Below, one piece after another: positions 37,996 through 50,260 of a DNA stretch of 64,000 nt. The notes under the pieces were generated by a model, which saw nothing but the letters and a program-made list of their open reading frames with translations, had not been told where the DNA came from and did not search any database. The position numbers and the translations under genes are program-made. Position 1 is the stretch's first letter, and each line of letters opens with the position of its first letter. Source of the DNA: Aureimonas jatrophae (GTDB taxonomy: Bacteria; Pseudomonadota; Alphaproteobacteria; Rhizobiales; Rhizobiaceae); assembly GCF_900104035.1 (NCBI RefSeq), contig NZ_FNIT01000003.1, forward strand, positions 186,001 through 250,000, given 5' to 3'.

Positions 37996-38922
37996 TCAGC
38001 CGACCATCAGTCGCTGTACGTGCGCGGCAACCGACTGGCCGAGACCGCGCAGGTCGTAGCCGCCTTCGAGAAGGCTGACCAGCCTCCCACCGGCGTGCCG
38101 ATCGGCCACGTCGAGGAGCTTGCCCGTCGCCCAGTCGTAGTCCGCTTCGATCAGGTTGAGGTTCGCCAGCGGATCGCGGTGATGGGCGTCGAAGCCGGCC
38201 GAGATGATCACAAGGTCCGGACGAAACGTCTCGAGCGCCGGAAGCACGACGCTGGTGAACGCATCCCGAAATTCGTCCGATCCGTCGTCGGCTCGCAGCG
38301 GAGCGTTGCAGATGTTGCCGACGCCGGTCTCGCTGCGCGCACCGGTGCCGGGGAATAGGGGCATCTCGTGGGTGGAGGCGTAGAACACGCTGGGATCGTC
38401 CTGGAAGATGTCCTGCGTTCCGTTGCCGTGATGGACATCCCAATCGATGATCGCGATACGCTCGAGGCCGTGCACGGCCTGTGCGTGCCGGGCCGCAATC
38501 GCGGCTTGGTTGAAGAGGCAAAAACCCATCGCCGTGTCTCGTTCGGCGTGATGTCCCGGTGGGCGGGACGCCACGAAGACATTGCGAGCCGCTCCGATGA
38601 CAACATCATCCACACCGGCGCAGGCCGCGCCGACGGAGTGCAACGCGGCCGAGAAGGACCGGGCACTGATGACCGTGTCTCCGTCGATCCGCGTCAGTCC
38701 CTCCTCCGGCGTCGCCTTGGCGATCCGTCGGACGAAGTCTGCAGGATGGCATCGATAGACGGCATCGAGCGATCCTTCCGGCGCGAGGACCCGATCGAGG
38801 TTTTGGAAGGCCTCGGCCTCCAACGCGCCAGCGACGGCCGCCATGCGTTCCGGCCGTTCCGGGTGCCCCGGGCCTGTCAGGTGCTCAGCGAAGATCGGGT
38901 GGTGATAGAGGCGCGTCAGCAT
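37996..38922 (-). CDS. Histone deacetylase family protein (acetylpolyamine/AcuC-like)
   Basis: The 308-residue arginase-fold zinc deacetylase has [39 protein letters not shown] and [18 protein letters not shown], which supply the tandem active-site histidines and zinc ligands. Bacterial members act on acetylated polyamines, short amides or acetylated proteins such as acetyl-CoA synthetase. The substrate is unknown here. It is probably cotranscribed with xseB. Confidence 0.92.
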   Translation of the reverse strand: MLTRLYHHPIFAEHLTGPGHPERPERMAAVAGALEAEAFQNLDRVLAPEGSLDAVYRCHPADFVRRIAKATPEEGLTRIDGDTVISARSFSAALHSVGAACAGVDDVVIGAARNVFVASRPPGHHAERDTAMGFCLFNQAAIAARHAQAVHGLERIAIIDWDVHHGNGTQDIFQDDPSVFYASTHEMPLFPGTGARSETGVGNICNAPLRADDGSDEFRDAFTSVVLPALETFRPDLVIISAGFDAHHRDPLANLNLIEADYDWATGKLLDVADRHAGGRLVSLLEGGYDLRGLGQSVAAHVQRLMVG

Positions 38923-38965
38923 CGATTCTGTCTCGGCGGCTGCCCAAACGGGTCAAGCTCGTGGG

Positions 38966-40060
38966 TCAGACGCGTCCCGTCTGTCCGCGGTGACGTAGGT
39001 AATGATCCGCGATTGCACAGGCCACCATCGCCTCGCCGATCGGCACGGCACGAATGCCGACGCAGGGATCATGACGCCCCTTCGTCATGACATCGACCTC
39101 GTTCCCATCGGCATCGACCGATCGGCGCGGGGTCAAAATCGAAGACGTCGGCTTCACGGCAAAGCGGGCGACGATCGGTTGCCCGGTGGCAATCCCGCCG
39201 AGGATGCCGCCCGCATGGTTCGACAGGAACTCGGGCCGGCCGTCCGCTCCCGTTCGGATCTCGTCCGCATTCTCCTCACCCGATAACGCGGCTGAGGCAA
39301 AACCATCGCCGATTTCGACGCCCTTCACGGCGTTGATCGACATCAGGTTAGCAGCGATGTCCGCGTCGAGCTTGCCATAGAGCGGTGCGCCGAGACCCGC
39401 CGGCACGCCTGTCGCTTCGATCTCCACGACGGCGCCGATGGACGAGCCGCGCTTGCGGACGGCATCCAGAAGTTCAGCCCAGTGTTCGGCCGTCCTGGGA
39501 TCGGGGCAGAAGAAGGGATTACGGCGCGTCTCGTCCCAATCGAACCGCGCTCGATCGATCGCGACGTCGCCAATCTGCACGAGGGCGCCTTGTATGCGGA
39601 CGCCCGGTACGACTTGACGCGCGATGGCCCCGGCGGCCACACGGGTCGCAGTTTCGCGAGCCGACGAACGCCCGCCACCACGGTAGTCGCGCACGCCGTA
39701 CTTCATGTCGTAGGTAATGTCGGCATGACCCGGTCGGTAGCGACGAGCGATCTCGGAGTAGTCCTTCGACCTCTGATCGACGTTGCGGATCTCCAATGCG
39801 ATCGGTGTACCGGTCGCGATCAGCTCGCTCTCGCTCTCACCCGGCATCGTCCCTGACAGAATATGGACTTCGTCCGGTTCCTGCCTTTGCGTCGTATAGC
39901 GGGACTGACCAGGACGTCGCTCATCGAGGAAGCGCTGAATGAGCTCGCGGGATAGCCGCGTTCCCGGTGGTGTTCCGTCCACGATGCAGCCGATCGCCGG
40001 ACCATGACTTTCCCCCCATGTCGTCACGCGAAACAGGTGGCCGAAACTATTGTGCGACAT
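38966..40060 (-). CDS. aroC: Chorismate synthase
   Basis: The 364-residue protein begins [24 protein letters not shown] and has [18 protein letters not shown] and [17 protein letters not shown], all signatures of AroC. It is an FMN-dependent lyase (needs reduced FMN) that ends the shikimate pathway. Length is normal. The upstream gap to 40204 is divergent and presumably holds its promoter. Confidence 0.97.
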   Translation of the reverse strand: MSHNSFGHLFRVTTWGESHGPAIGCIVDGTPPGTRLSRELIQRFLDERRPGQSRYTTQRQEPDEVHILSGTMPGESESELIATGTPIALEIRNVDQRSKDYSEIARRYRPGHADITYDMKYGVRDYRGGGRSSARETATRVAAGAIARQVVPGVRIQGALVQIGDVAIDRARFDWDETRRNPFFCPDPRTAEHWAELLDAVRKRGSSIGAVVEIEATGVPAGLGAPLYGKLDADIAANLMSINAVKGVEIGDGFASAALSGEENADEIRTGADGRPEFLSNHAGGILGGIATGQPIVARFAVKPTSSILTPRRSVDADGNEVDVMTKGRHDPCVGIRAVPIGEAMVACAIADHYLRHRGQTGRV

Positions 40061-40204
40061 GGCATACGGTCCTGGTGGGCGGGCAGGGGCATGTACGATC
40101 CGAGGGCGAACCGGTCAAATACCGATCGGCTTCGCGATTCTTTCGGCTGGTGCCCATCGATCGTCACAATTCGGCGTGAACCTCGCAGCCAACGCCATCA
40201 GAGC

Positions 40205-40432
40205 ATGAGATCGCCCATGCCGCGTATCGTCGCTTTCTTTGCCTGCTCCGTGGTCTGCGTCGCGTCGAGCCTTCCCGCCCATGCCGAGGAACGGGCGGGC
40301 GTCGTCGAGCAGATCGATGCCGAAAGCGGCACGGTCATGCTAGCGGACGGGACGCGCTATCTCCTTCCGCAAACCCTCGACAGTGCAACGGTGCACCGAG
40401 GAATGGAGGTCCATCTCCTGATCGCATCCTGA
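40205..40432 (+). CDS. DUF1344 small periplasmic protein
   Basis: The roughly 75-residue protein has a signal peptide (FFACSVVCVASSLPAHAEE) and a mature domain of about 48 residues (GVVEQIDAESGTVMLADGTRYLLPQTL), a small beta fold seen in rhizobial DUF1344 proteins. Function is unknown. It is a lone plus-strand gene between minus-strand aroC and the phosphatase gene. The ATG at 40217 is an alternative start. Confidence 0.75.
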   Translation: MRSPMPRIVAFFACSVVCVASSLPAHAEERAGVVEQIDAESGTVMLADGTRYLLPQTLDSATVHRGMEVHLLIAS

Positions 40433-40447
40433 CGGCAGACGGGGTCG

Positions 40448-41047
40448 TCAGATCCAGTCGTAGCGCCCGCTTTCGAAACGCAGGATGAGGTCTTGCGGTA
40501 TGCCGACATGCGCCGCGTCGTCGGCTTCCATGCCGCAAAAAGCATGCAGGAACGATCGCATGACGCCTCCATGCGCGACGACGAGCGTCGGGCGGGCGAG
40601 CGCTCTGAAAAACGGAACCACACGGTCCGTCAGCATGGCGTAACTTTCCGCGCCGTCGCCTGGCGGTAGGAAGCCCCACTTGTCAGCGTCGCGGCGCTCA
40701 ACCGCATCACGATCCAGTCGTCTCAGGTCCGGAACGACGAAGCCTTGCCAATCCCCGAAATGGATCTCGCGTAACCGCTCGTCGGTCGCGAAGTCGCTGG
40801 TAGGCAGCGCCAATTCGCCGCGAACGATCTGCATCGTCTCGACCGCACGCGACATCGGGCTCGCAACGAAGTCGAGTTGACCGATCTCCTCGGAAGCGAG
40901 GTGGTTTCGGAGGACCTGACCGTTGCGTCGAGCCTGCTCGCGACCCCGATCGTTCAGAGGAATGTCGCTCTGACCCTGGAGCCGGCCAACGGCGTTCCAA
41001 TCCGTCTGCCCGTGACGGCAGAGGTAAAGACGCGTCTTGCTCGGCAT
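40448..41047 (-). CDS. Histidine phosphatase family protein (phosphoglycerate mutase-like)
   Basis: The 199-residue protein has the catalytic motif LCRHGQTDWN near residues 7-16, SPMSRAVETM and VVAHGGVMRSF. The fold covers cofactor-dependent phosphoglycerate mutases and small-molecule phosphatases; gene context suggests a phosphatase rather than a glycolytic mutase. It follows fabI by 10 bases and is probably cotranscribed. Confidence 0.9.
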   Translation of the reverse strand: MPSKTRLYLCRHGQTDWNAVGRLQGQSDIPLNDRGREQARRNGQVLRNHLASEEIGQLDFVASPMSRAVETMQIVRGELALPTSDFATDERLREIHFGDWQGFVVPDLRRLDRDAVERRDADKWGFLPPGDGAESYAMLTDRVVPFFRALARPTLVVAHGGVMRSFLHAFCGMEADDAAHVGIPQDLILRFESGRYDWI

Positions 41048-41057
41048 GATGGACCCG

Positions 41058-41876
41058 TCAGTCCTTCACGACCGAGATATCGGGGGCATCGACAGCCTTC
41101 ATTCCGACAACGTGGTAGCCGGAGTCGGCGTGATGGACCTCGCCCGTAACCGATCGTGACAGATCGGACAGGAGGTACAGTCCGACATCGCCCACCTCCT
41201 CGATCGTCACGGTACGCCGCAGAGGCGCGTTGTACTCGTTCCACTTCAGAATGTAGCGAAAGTCGCCGATGCCGCTCGCGGCCAGTGTCTTGATCGGTCC
41301 GGCGGAGATCGCGTTCACGCGGATCTTCTTCGGACCTAGGTCAACGGCGAGGTACTTGACGCTCGCCTCGAGTGCCGCCTTCGCAACGCCCATGACGTTG
41401 TAGTTCGGCATGACCTTTTCCGCGCCGTAGTAGGTCAGCGTCAGCATCGATCCTCCGTCCGTCATCAGCTTCTCGGCGCGCTGTGCGACCGCGGTGAACG
41501 AATAAACGGAAATCAGCATCGTCTTGGTGAAATTGCCCTCGCTCGTGTCGACATATCGACCCGTCAGCTCGTCCTTGTCCGAAAAGCCGATGGCGTGAAC
41601 GAGGAAGTCGATCTTGCCCCAACGCTCCTCGATGGCCGTGAAACAAGCATCGATCGTCGCCGCGTCGCCGACATCGCAATGACCGCAGACGAATGCACCG
41701 AGTTCAGCCGCAAGCGGTTCGACCCGCTTTCGCAGGGCTTCACCTTGATAGGTCAGCGCGATTTCCGCGCCCTGGTCCGCCAGAGCCTTCGCAATTCCGT
41801 ACGCGATCGAGCGGTTGTTCGCGACGCCCATGATGAGGCCGCGCTTGCCCTTCATGAGGCCAACCGAATCCACCAT
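41058..41876 (-). CDS. fabI: Enoyl-ACP reductase (NADH), FabI
   Basis: The 272-residue short-chain dehydrogenase-fold enzyme completes each fatty acid elongation round. GLIMGVANNRSIAYGIAKAL binds NADH, and the YNVMGVAK pattern (Tyr-x6-Lys) is the FabI active site. SD GGAAGG precedes the ATG at 41876, which gives the rhizobial N-terminus MVDSVGLMKGKRG; an upstream frame extension has no family similarity. Confidence 0.95.
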   Translation of the reverse strand: MVDSVGLMKGKRGLIMGVANNRSIAYGIAKALADQGAEIALTYQGEALRKRVEPLAAELGAFVCGHCDVGDAATIDACFTAIEERWGKIDFLVHAIGFSDKDELTGRYVDTSEGNFTKTMLISVYSFTAVAQRAEKLMTDGGSMLTLTYYGAEKVMPNYNVMGVAKAALEASVKYLAVDLGPKKIRVNAISAGPIKTLAASGIGDFRYILKWNEYNAPLRRTVTIEEVGDVGLYLLSDLSRSVTGEVHHADSGYHVVGMKAVDAPDISVVKD

Positions 41877-42009
41877 GAGCTCATTCCTTCCGCCGCTTGG
41901 CATCCTTGGATGCGGCGGCGGTATGGCATAGCGAAAGCAGGCCAGCAAGAAGAAGCCGGCTTCGCAGACGGGCGATCGGGGTTGGTATCCGGCGGGCTCG
42001 CGGTCGTGG

Positions 42010-42942
42010 CTACTCGACCGTCGCCTGTCGCTTTTCCATGAGCGCGATGAGTTCGGCGTCAGGCTCGGCAGGCAGCGAGATTTGCAGCGTCACGAGAATG
42101 TCGCCGCGCGTATTGTCCTTGCGGGTTAATCCCTTGCCCTTAAGCCGAAGCGTTCGGCCCGAATTGGTCCACGGTTGAATGCGTGTCGTGACGCGCCCGT
42201 CGAGCGTCTCGATCATGATGCGGCCGCCCAAAACCGCGTCCGAGAGGTGGACCGATTGGCTGAGTTCCAAATCGTGTCCGGCGACCTTGAAGCGAGGATG
42301 TTCCGCGAAGGCGATCGTCACAAGGGCGTCGCCAGCCGGTCCGCCAGCGAACACGGCAGGTTGACCCTGGCCCCGCAGGCGAATGACCTGGCCGTCCTCG
42401 ACGCCAGGCGGCAACCGGATCGCCAACCGCTTGCCATTCGGAAAGACGGCCTCGACCTTCTCGTCCGAAACGGCATCCTCCAGGCGGATTTTCAGCGTCG
42501 CGCGAATGTCCTCGCCCTTGGACGGCGTATTGCGTGCTGCGTTGAACCCGCTATCCGCCGCCCGGCGACCACCGAACGCCTGATCAAAGAAATCCGAGAA
42601 CAAACCATCGCCGCCGCCAAAACGATTGCCCGACGAACGGAAGTCGAAGCTGCCGCTGCCGGTATTGCGACCCGCCGATGCGAACGGATTCTCTCCACCG
42701 GCAAAGCCTTGGAAGCGCGGCTTGCCCTCGGCATCGATCTCACCTCGATCGAACTGCGCGCGCTTCTCCTTGTCGCTCAAGATCTCGTAGGCCTGGTTGG
42801 CCTCGTTGAAGCGCGCGCTGGCACTTGCGTCATCGCCGTTCGCATCGGGGTGATACTTCTTGGCGAGCTTTCGAAAGGCCGATTTGATGTCCGCGTCGCT
42901 TGCAGATTTGGCGACGCCGAGAACGGTATAGGGGTCGCGCAT
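42010..42942 (-). CDS. DnaJ/CbpA-type co-chaperone without zinc finger
   Basis: The 310-residue protein has an N-terminal J domain with the HPD motif (KYHPDANGD), a Gly/Phe-rich linker (about 75-135) and a DnaJ C-terminal substrate domain (DIRATLKIRLEDAV, LRLKGKGLTRKD). The zinc-finger repeats of DnaJ are absent, so this is a CbpA-type (class B) Hsp40 that stimulates DnaK. It is 133 bases upstream of fabI on the same strand. Confidence 0.9.
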   Translation of the reverse strand: MRDPYTVLGVAKSASDADIKSAFRKLAKKYHPDANGDDASASARFNEANQAYEILSDKEKRAQFDRGEIDAEGKPRFQGFAGGENPFASAGRNTGSGSFDFRSSGNRFGGGDGLFSDFFDQAFGGRRAADSGFNAARNTPSKGEDIRATLKIRLEDAVSDEKVEAVFPNGKRLAIRLPPGVEDGQVIRLRGQGQPAVFAGGPAGDALVTIAFAEHPRFKVAGHDLELSQSVHLSDAVLGGRIMIETLDGRVTTRIQPWTNSGRTLRLKGKGLTRKDNTRGDILVTLQISLPAEPDAELIALMEKRQATVE

Positions 42943-43067
42943 GGACGAACGATCCTGGATGGCGTGAACTCACGGGACATGATGAGAAGGGCCGCCACGG
43001 CGAGCGGCGACCCCATCAGGCGTCCAATATGGCTTTGCGCGCACTGCTTTTGAAGAGGTTCGGCTCC

Positions 43068-43499
43068 TCAGCCGCCTTCCGAGAAGCGCGTCAGCGTCCA
43101 TTCTCCCGCTCCACGGGTGCAAGCCTCGCCTGCGAAAACGGAGACCCCGTCGAAGCGTTGGCGTGACGTGCGGAAGGTCCGGCACGTCTGGTCGCCAGCC
43201 TTGGTCTCGCGAATGTCGGTGATCGCTCCCGTCGCTCCGGTGTCGGTGTTCGACCAGGCAAGCGGTTGCAGTTCGCCGCGCGTCATGTCGGCGGCCGACA
43301 CGGCGTTGCGAACGGTGCGACTGTCAGACAGCGCATCGGCAACGGCGGGTGCGACGGTTGGAACGGAGTTCGTGACCACCGTGCGGTCGACCGCGCTTTC
43401 CTCCAAAGCCGCCCCGTTCATGACCGTGCAACCGGACGCGACCGGCAGGACGGCGAAGATTGTGAGAAGGAAACGGGCGCGTCCTGCCATATCGCTCAT
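43068..43499 (-). CDS. Lipoprotein of the RT0821/Lpp0805 surface-antigen type
   Basis: The 143-residue protein has a lipoprotein-like signal (FLLTIFAVLPVASGC, cysteine at about 24), a spacer, and a compact C-terminal domain (PLAWSNTDTGATGAITDIRE, CRTFRTSRQRFDGVSVFAGEACTRG) like the rickettsial-type 16-kDa surface proteins common beside pdxH in rhizobia. Role in the outer membrane is unknown. The ATG at 43490 is also possible. It is divergent from pdxH. Confidence 0.75.
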   Translation of the reverse strand: MSDMAGRARFLLTIFAVLPVASGCTVMNGAALEESAVDRTVVTNSVPTVAPAVADALSDSRTVRNAVSAADMTRGELQPLAWSNTDTGATGAITDIRETKAGDQTCRTFRTSRQRFDGVSVFAGEACTRGAGEWTLTRFSEGG

Positions 43500-43567
43500 A
43501 CTTCTTTACCGCCCGAAGGCTCCCACCTTAGGAGGCGGAACGGCTGCAAACGGAGACTTTCGCAATC

Positions 43568-44182
43568 ATGGACAAGACCGCCTTAATGGACGATGAAGCG
43601 GTGAAGCACAGGGACCCGAATGAGCTGTTCCGAGACTGGATGGCCGATGCCGAGAAGAGCGAGGTCAACGATCCCGGCGCGATGTCGCTGGCGACGGTCG
43701 ACGGCGACGGGCTTCCGGACGTCCGCATGGTCCTCCTCAAAGAATATGATGATCGAGGCTTTGTCTTCTACACCAATTTCGAAAGCCGCAAGGGACATGA
43801 ACTCCTCGCTCATCGCAAGGCGGCTCTCTGCCTGCATTGGAAATCGCTTCGGCGGCAGGTCCGGGTTCGCGGTTCCGTCGAGGTCGTGAGCGACGCGGAG
43901 GCGGACCGCTACTTCGCCAGCCGGCCGAAGGGTAGCCGGATCGGCGCCAAGGCGTCGGACCAGTCGAGGCCGCTCGACTCGCGAGCGACCCTGGAAAGAC
44001 GTGTCCACGATTTGGAGGCCCAGTACGGAGATGGCGACGTTCCGCGCCCGCCGAACTGGTCCGGTTTTCGGGTAATCCCCAGCGAGATCGAATTCTGGCG
44101 CGACGGCGAGTTCCGCCTTCACGACCGGTTCCGCTTCACGCGGAACGACGACGGTTGGCAGGCGGTACGCCTGTATCCCTGA
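43568..44182 (+). CDS. pdxH: Pyridoxamine 5'-phosphate oxidase
   Basis: The 204-residue FMN enzyme makes or recycles pyridoxal 5'-phosphate. [56 protein letters not shown] and the C-terminal [10 protein letters not shown] define PdxH. Length is normal. It converges on tldD with a 26-base gap. Confidence 0.95.
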   Translation: MDKTALMDDEAVKHRDPNELFRDWMADAEKSEVNDPGAMSLATVDGDGLPDVRMVLLKEYDDRGFVFYTNFESRKGHELLAHRKAALCLHWKSLRRQVRVRGSVEVVSDAEADRYFASRPKGSRIGAKASDQSRPLDSRATLERRVHDLEAQYGDGDVPRPPNWSGFRVIPSEIEFWRDGEFRLHDRFRFTRNDDGWQAVRLYP

Positions 44183-44208
44183 CGGTGCTCCAGCAGTGAG
44201 GGACGGAA

Positions 44209-45624
44209 TCAGGCTTCCGTCCCTCCGACCGTCATCGCATTCATGCGCAGATGCGGCTGGCCGACGCCCACGGGAACCCACTGGCCGGCCTTGCCGCAGT
44301 TGCCGATCCCGGTATCGAGGGCCGCATCGTTCCCGACCATCGTCACGCGGTGCATCGCCTCGGGCCCATTGCCGATGAGCATGACGCCCTTGAGGGGTTC
44401 CGAGACGATACCGCCGCGGATGCGGTAGGCTTCGGTACAACCGAAGACGAACTTGCCGCTGGTGATGTCGACCTGTCCGCCGCCGAAGGACACCGCGTAG
44501 ATGCCGTCCGAAACCGACGAGATGATCTCCTCGGGTGCGTGCGGACCGTTCAGCATCATCGTGTTCGTCATGCGCGGCATCGGAACATGCGCGTGCGACT
44601 GGCGACGCCCGTTGCCGGTCGGGGCCATGTTCATGAGCCGCGCGTTCTGCCGGTCATGCATATAATTGACGAGCTTGCCGTCCTCGATCAGCACCGTCCG
44701 GTTGGTCGGGGTGCCCTCGTCGTCGATCGTCAGCGACCCCCGGCGTTCGGTGATCGTTCCGTCGTCGACGACGGTCACGCCCTGCGCTGCGACCTGCTGT
44801 CCCATGAGGCCCGCAAAGGCAGAGGTCTTCTTTCGGTTGAAGTCGCCTTCCAGACCGTGGCCAACCGCCTCGTGCAGCATGACGCCCGGCCAGCCCGACC
44901 CGAGCACGATATCGAATGTTCCAGCCGGTGCCGCGACGGCCTCGAGGTTGATCTTGGCCTGCCGGAGCGCCTCGTCGGCGATACGGCGCCAGTTGTCCTC
45001 GACCATGAACTCGCCGAAGCCCGTGCGACCTCCGGCTCCCGAAGAACCGCTCTCCTGCCGGTCGCCCTGACCCGCGACCACCGAAACGTTGAGCCGTACG
45101 AGCGGGCGGACGTCCTGTGCCAACTGCCCATCGGCACGCAGGATCTCGACGACCTGCCATTGCGTCGCAAGGGAGACCGAAACCTGCCGGACGCTGGGAT
45201 CTCGCCCCCGCAGGTAACCATCGATCGTCTCGAGCAATTGGACCTTGGCCTCGAAGCCGGGAGAAGGAATCGGGTTCTCGGCACCGTAGAGGCGCTGGTT
45301 CGTCCCGATCGGCGGCTCGGCAAGGGAGCCACTGTGTCCGCCCTTGACCGCTCCCGCCGCATCGGCCGCGCGCCGCAGTGCCGCTTCCGACATCTCGCCG
45401 GAATGAGCAAAGCCGACCGCTTCACCGGCGACGCAACGCAGACCAAACCCCTGATCGGTCGAGAAATCGCCAGCTTTGAGCCGACCATTGTCGAACACGA
45501 GCGATTCCTGTTCGCGGTACTCCAGATAGAGTTCGCCGTCGTCCGCACCGCGCAGCGTATCGGAAACGATCCCCTGTAGGGTCGCGGTCGAGACGTCGAA
45601 CCGTTCGATGAGGGAATTAGTCAT
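44209..45624 (-). CDS. tldD: Metalloprotease TldD
   Basis: The 471-residue protein has the zinc motif HEAVGHGLEGD (HExxxH), LVNYMHDRQNARLM and GGQVDITSGKFVFGC, all typical of TldD. TldD forms a heterodimeric protease with TldE (PmbA), which degrades unfolded peptides. No tldE lies within the window. GGAG 8 bases before the ATG at 45624 decides the start. Confidence 0.95.
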   Translation of the reverse strand: MTNSLIERFDVSTATLQGIVSDTLRGADDGELYLEYREQESLVFDNGRLKAGDFSTDQGFGLRCVAGEAVGFAHSGEMSEAALRRAADAAGAVKGGHSGSLAEPPIGTNQRLYGAENPIPSPGFEAKVQLLETIDGYLRGRDPSVRQVSVSLATQWQVVEILRADGQLAQDVRPLVRLNVSVVAGQGDRQESGSSGAGGRTGFGEFMVEDNWRRIADEALRQAKINLEAVAAPAGTFDIVLGSGWPGVMLHEAVGHGLEGDFNRKKTSAFAGLMGQQVAAQGVTVVDDGTITERRGSLTIDDEGTPTNRTVLIEDGKLVNYMHDRQNARLMNMAPTGNGRRQSHAHVPMPRMTNTMMLNGPHAPEEIISSVSDGIYAVSFGGGQVDITSGKFVFGCTEAYRIRGGIVSEPLKGVMLIGNGPEAMHRVTMVGNDAALDTGIGNCGKAGQWVPVGVGQPHLRMNAMTVGGTEA

Positions 45625-45695
45625 GGGATCGTCTCCAAGCCAGTCGGGCACTTCAGATAGGAGACGTCGCGCGCTCTGTCATCGCGCCGGCTGGA

Positions 45696-46187
45696 TCAAG
45701 GCAGCGCCGCGAAGCCGTCGGCAAAACCGTTGAGATCGACGGGAATGCCGATACCTTCCTCGGGTGTCTGGAAAACGATGAATGTCGCCGATTTTCCGGA
45801 CGACAGCGTTTGGCGGAGGTTATCCTCGAGGATAACCTCGGCATAGCACCCGTCTTCGAAACAACGCACGAACTGGGCTCGGCCGATATCCTTGTTGTCG
45901 ACGTAGAGCCCCAGACCGTTGGGAAGCAGAATCCCGAGCGGAGCCAGAACGCGCAAGATCTGCGCCCGACCATCCGCCGTCTTCAACGCAAGAACGGAAA
46001 GACCAACCTCCGGGCGATCCTCCGCCACGACGTTTTGCAGCAGTGCACACTGCTCGCCAGCCGCGCCCGCCGGTTGGTCGCAGACGACAGCCCATGCCCC
46101 ATGCTGGGACTTCACGGTTCCGGTCTGCGCCCCGGCGGCCATGACGCTGAGCAGGAGGAGGGCGGTGGCCGCCGAAAAACTCTTCAT
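45696..46187 (-). CDS. Invasion-associated locus B (IalB) family exported protein
   Basis: The 163-residue protein has a signal peptide (FSAATALLLLSVMAAGAQ) and the IalB domain: HGAWAVVCDQP, CALLQNV, LAPLGILLPNGLGLYVD and CFEDGCYAE, with paired cysteines for disulfides. IalB was named in Bartonella, where it aids erythrocyte entry, but the family is widespread in free-living rhizobia, so a virulence role should not be assumed. It shares the upstream region with coxB. Confidence 0.88.
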   Translation of the reverse strand: MKSFSAATALLLLSVMAAGAQTGTVKSQHGAWAVVCDQPAGAAGEQCALLQNVVAEDRPEVGLSVLALKTADGRAQILRVLAPLGILLPNGLGLYVDNKDIGRAQFVRCFEDGCYAEVILEDNLRQTLSSGKSATFIVFQTPEEGIGIPVDLNGFADGFAALP

Positions 46188-46486
46188 GGGTCTGTCCTGA
46201 GAGGCCTGAAAACGGTCGTGGGCATGCTTCCGAGTCCAGGGGTTAGCGCATTCACGGCCGTCCCGTCGAGCAAGGCGACGATGCTTGAAGCCTCACTTGC
46301 AACACCCTCATTATGTCGCAAGTGCGGGCACCGGCGTCGTGTTGCGATAGCGGCGGTTTCATGGTTGAAGCGTTCAAAGGTAGCTGCACATTGGCGGCAT
46401 TCGAATCCGGGCGAATGGCCCACGCTTCGGATCCCGCGATGCGTCCGGCCCACCGGAACAAACCCTGTGCACGAGGGAGAGCATTC
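46188..46486. other. Divergent intergenic region, ialB / coxB
   Basis: This is the largest non-coding stretch of the window (299 bases) and should hold the promoters of ialB (minus) and the cytochrome oxidase operon (plus). The only structure I see is the inverted repeat at 46294-46324; the GAGGGAGAG before 46487 is the coxB ribosome-binding site. A T-loop-like ATTCGAATCC at 46399 is not part of a tRNA. Confidence 0.6.
46294..46324. promoter_or_regulatory. Inverted repeat upstream of coxB
   Basis: CACTTGC (46294-46300) and GCAAGTG (46318-46324) are perfect 7-base arms 17 bases apart, giving half-sites about two helical turns apart. This fits a dimeric regulator of either divergent gene. It does not match the Fnr/FixK pattern TTGAT-N4-ATCAA. 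Weak, purely structural evidence. Confidence 0.3.
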
Positions 46487-49058
<2,572 letters not shown>

Positions 49059-49086
49059 GCGGCGCGAGCCTGACCCGATGACGCGG

Positions 49087-49119
49087 ACGGTCCCGGCTCC
49101 AACCGGGACCGTTGCTTTT
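49087..49119 (+). terminator. Intrinsic terminator/attenuator between ctaD and ctaB
   Basis: ACGGTCCCGG (49087-49096) and CCGGGACCGT (49103-49112) form a perfect 10-bp stem with a 6-base loop, followed by TGCTTTT. It lies 28 bases after ctaD and 38 before ctaB, so it would reduce transcription into the assembly genes relative to the structural subunits. Confidence 0.75.
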
Positions 49120-49157
49120 GCCGAAGGTCATGACGACCGGGCGGCATCCGAAATGGC

Positions 49158-50120
49158 ATGATGATCGACGAGGTACCCTTGAGCACCATCGACCTCACGA
49201 CGACAGACGCTCGTCCGCTGATCAGCCTGGCCGGGCCCGGCGACTACTTCGCCCTGCTCAAGCCGCGCGTCATGTCGTTGGTCGTCCTGACGGCCGTCGT
49301 CGGCTTCCTGGCTGCTCCCGGGGAGATGAACCCGATCCTCGGCTCTGTTTCTCTGCTTGCGATCGCACTGGGCGCAGGTGGAGCAGGGGCCCTCAACATG
49401 TGGTACGACGCCGACATCGACCGGATCATGTCGCGGACGGCGAACCGGCCCGTCCCCGCGGGTCGCATCGCTCGAGAGAGTGCGCTGGCGTTCGGCGTCG
49501 CGCTTTCGGCACTGTCGGTCATGCTGCTCGGTTTGGCGTCCAATTGGTTCGCAGCCGGCTTTCTGGCCTTCACGATCCTGTTCTATGCCGTCTTCTATAC
49601 GATGGGGTTGAAGCGTCGGACCGTGCAGAACATCGTCATCGGCGGTGCCGCAGGCGCGTTCCCACCGATGGTCGCGTGGTCTGCCGTCACCGGCGGTCTG
49701 GCGTGGGAAAGCTTCGCGCTGTTCCTGATCATCTTCCTTTGGACACCGCCGCACTTCTGGGCCTTGGCCCTTTTCAAGATGAAGGATTACGGCGCCGCGG
49801 GTATCCCGATGCTGCCGAACGTCTCGGGCGCCGCATCGACGCGCCGACATATCTTCGTCTACTCGGTGATTTTGGCGCCTGTCGGTGTTCTCCCGTTCTG
49901 GCTGGGCATCGCCGGTCCGATTTACGGCGCCATGGCAACGCTTCTCGGTGTGCAGTTCGTCGTCCATGCCTATCGCGTTCTGCGAATGGCGGACGAGGAC
50001 ATTGCCATGCGTCCAGCCAAGTCGTTGTTCGGCTTCTCGATCGTCTACCTCTTTGCTCTCTTCGGCCTGCTACTCCTGTCCACGATCGCCGCAGCGGAGT
50101 TCGGTATCCATGTCCTCTGA
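49158..50120 (+). CDS. ctaB: Protoheme IX farnesyltransferase (haem O synthase)
   Basis: The 320-residue UbiA-superfamily membrane enzyme has [23 protein letters not shown] with the NxxxDxxxD motif and [26 protein letters not shown]. It converts haem B to haem O, the precursor of haem A for the oxidase. Two adjacent ATG codons (49158, 49161) could serve as start. Its end overlaps coxF. Confidence 0.95.
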   Translation: MMIDEVPLSTIDLTTTDARPLISLAGPGDYFALLKPRVMSLVVLTAVVGFLAAPGEMNPILGSVSLLAIALGAGGAGALNMWYDADIDRIMSRTANRPVPAGRIARESALAFGVALSALSVMLLGLASNWFAAGFLAFTILFYAVFYTMGLKRRTVQNIVIGGAAGAFPPMVAWSAVTGGLAWESFALFLIIFLWTPPHFWALALFKMKDYGAAGIPMLPNVSGAASTRRHIFVYSVILAPVGVLPFWLGIAGPIYGAMATLLGVQFVVHAYRVLRMADEDIAMRPAKSLFGFSIVYLFALFGLLLLSTIAAAEFGIHVL

Positions 50121-50256
50121 GCCGGGACCCAATGGCATCCGACTGACGGACGCCGAGCGTCGGGCACAGCGCCGCCGGTCGGTCGCGATTGCCGGCGTCC
50201 TCGTTGCACTCGTTGTGATCTTCTACGTTGTCACCTTGATAAAGATGGGTGGGTGA
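50110..50256 (+). CDS. CoxF-like small membrane protein
   Basis: The 48-residue protein overlaps the end of ctaB by 11 bases and runs into ctaG. It has a basic N-terminal segment ([13 protein letters not shown]) and one membrane helix ([24 protein letters not shown]). Short CoxF proteins at this exact place in rhizobial cox clusters have this layout. Function in oxidase assembly is presumed only. Confidence 0.75.
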   Translation: MSSEPGPNGIRLTDAERRAQRRRSVAIAGVLVALVVIFYVVTLIKMGG

Positions 50257-50260
50257 TCCG

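Noticed and set aside
44251-45579. A 442-codon plus-strand open frame
   Set aside because: It lies wholly opposite tldD, whose zinc motif and family blocks are clear; the opposite frame has no recognisable protein signature.
46381-46420. tRNA T-loop-like sequence ATTCGAATCC
   Set aside because: No acceptor stem, anticodon arm or CCA-end partner can be built around it.
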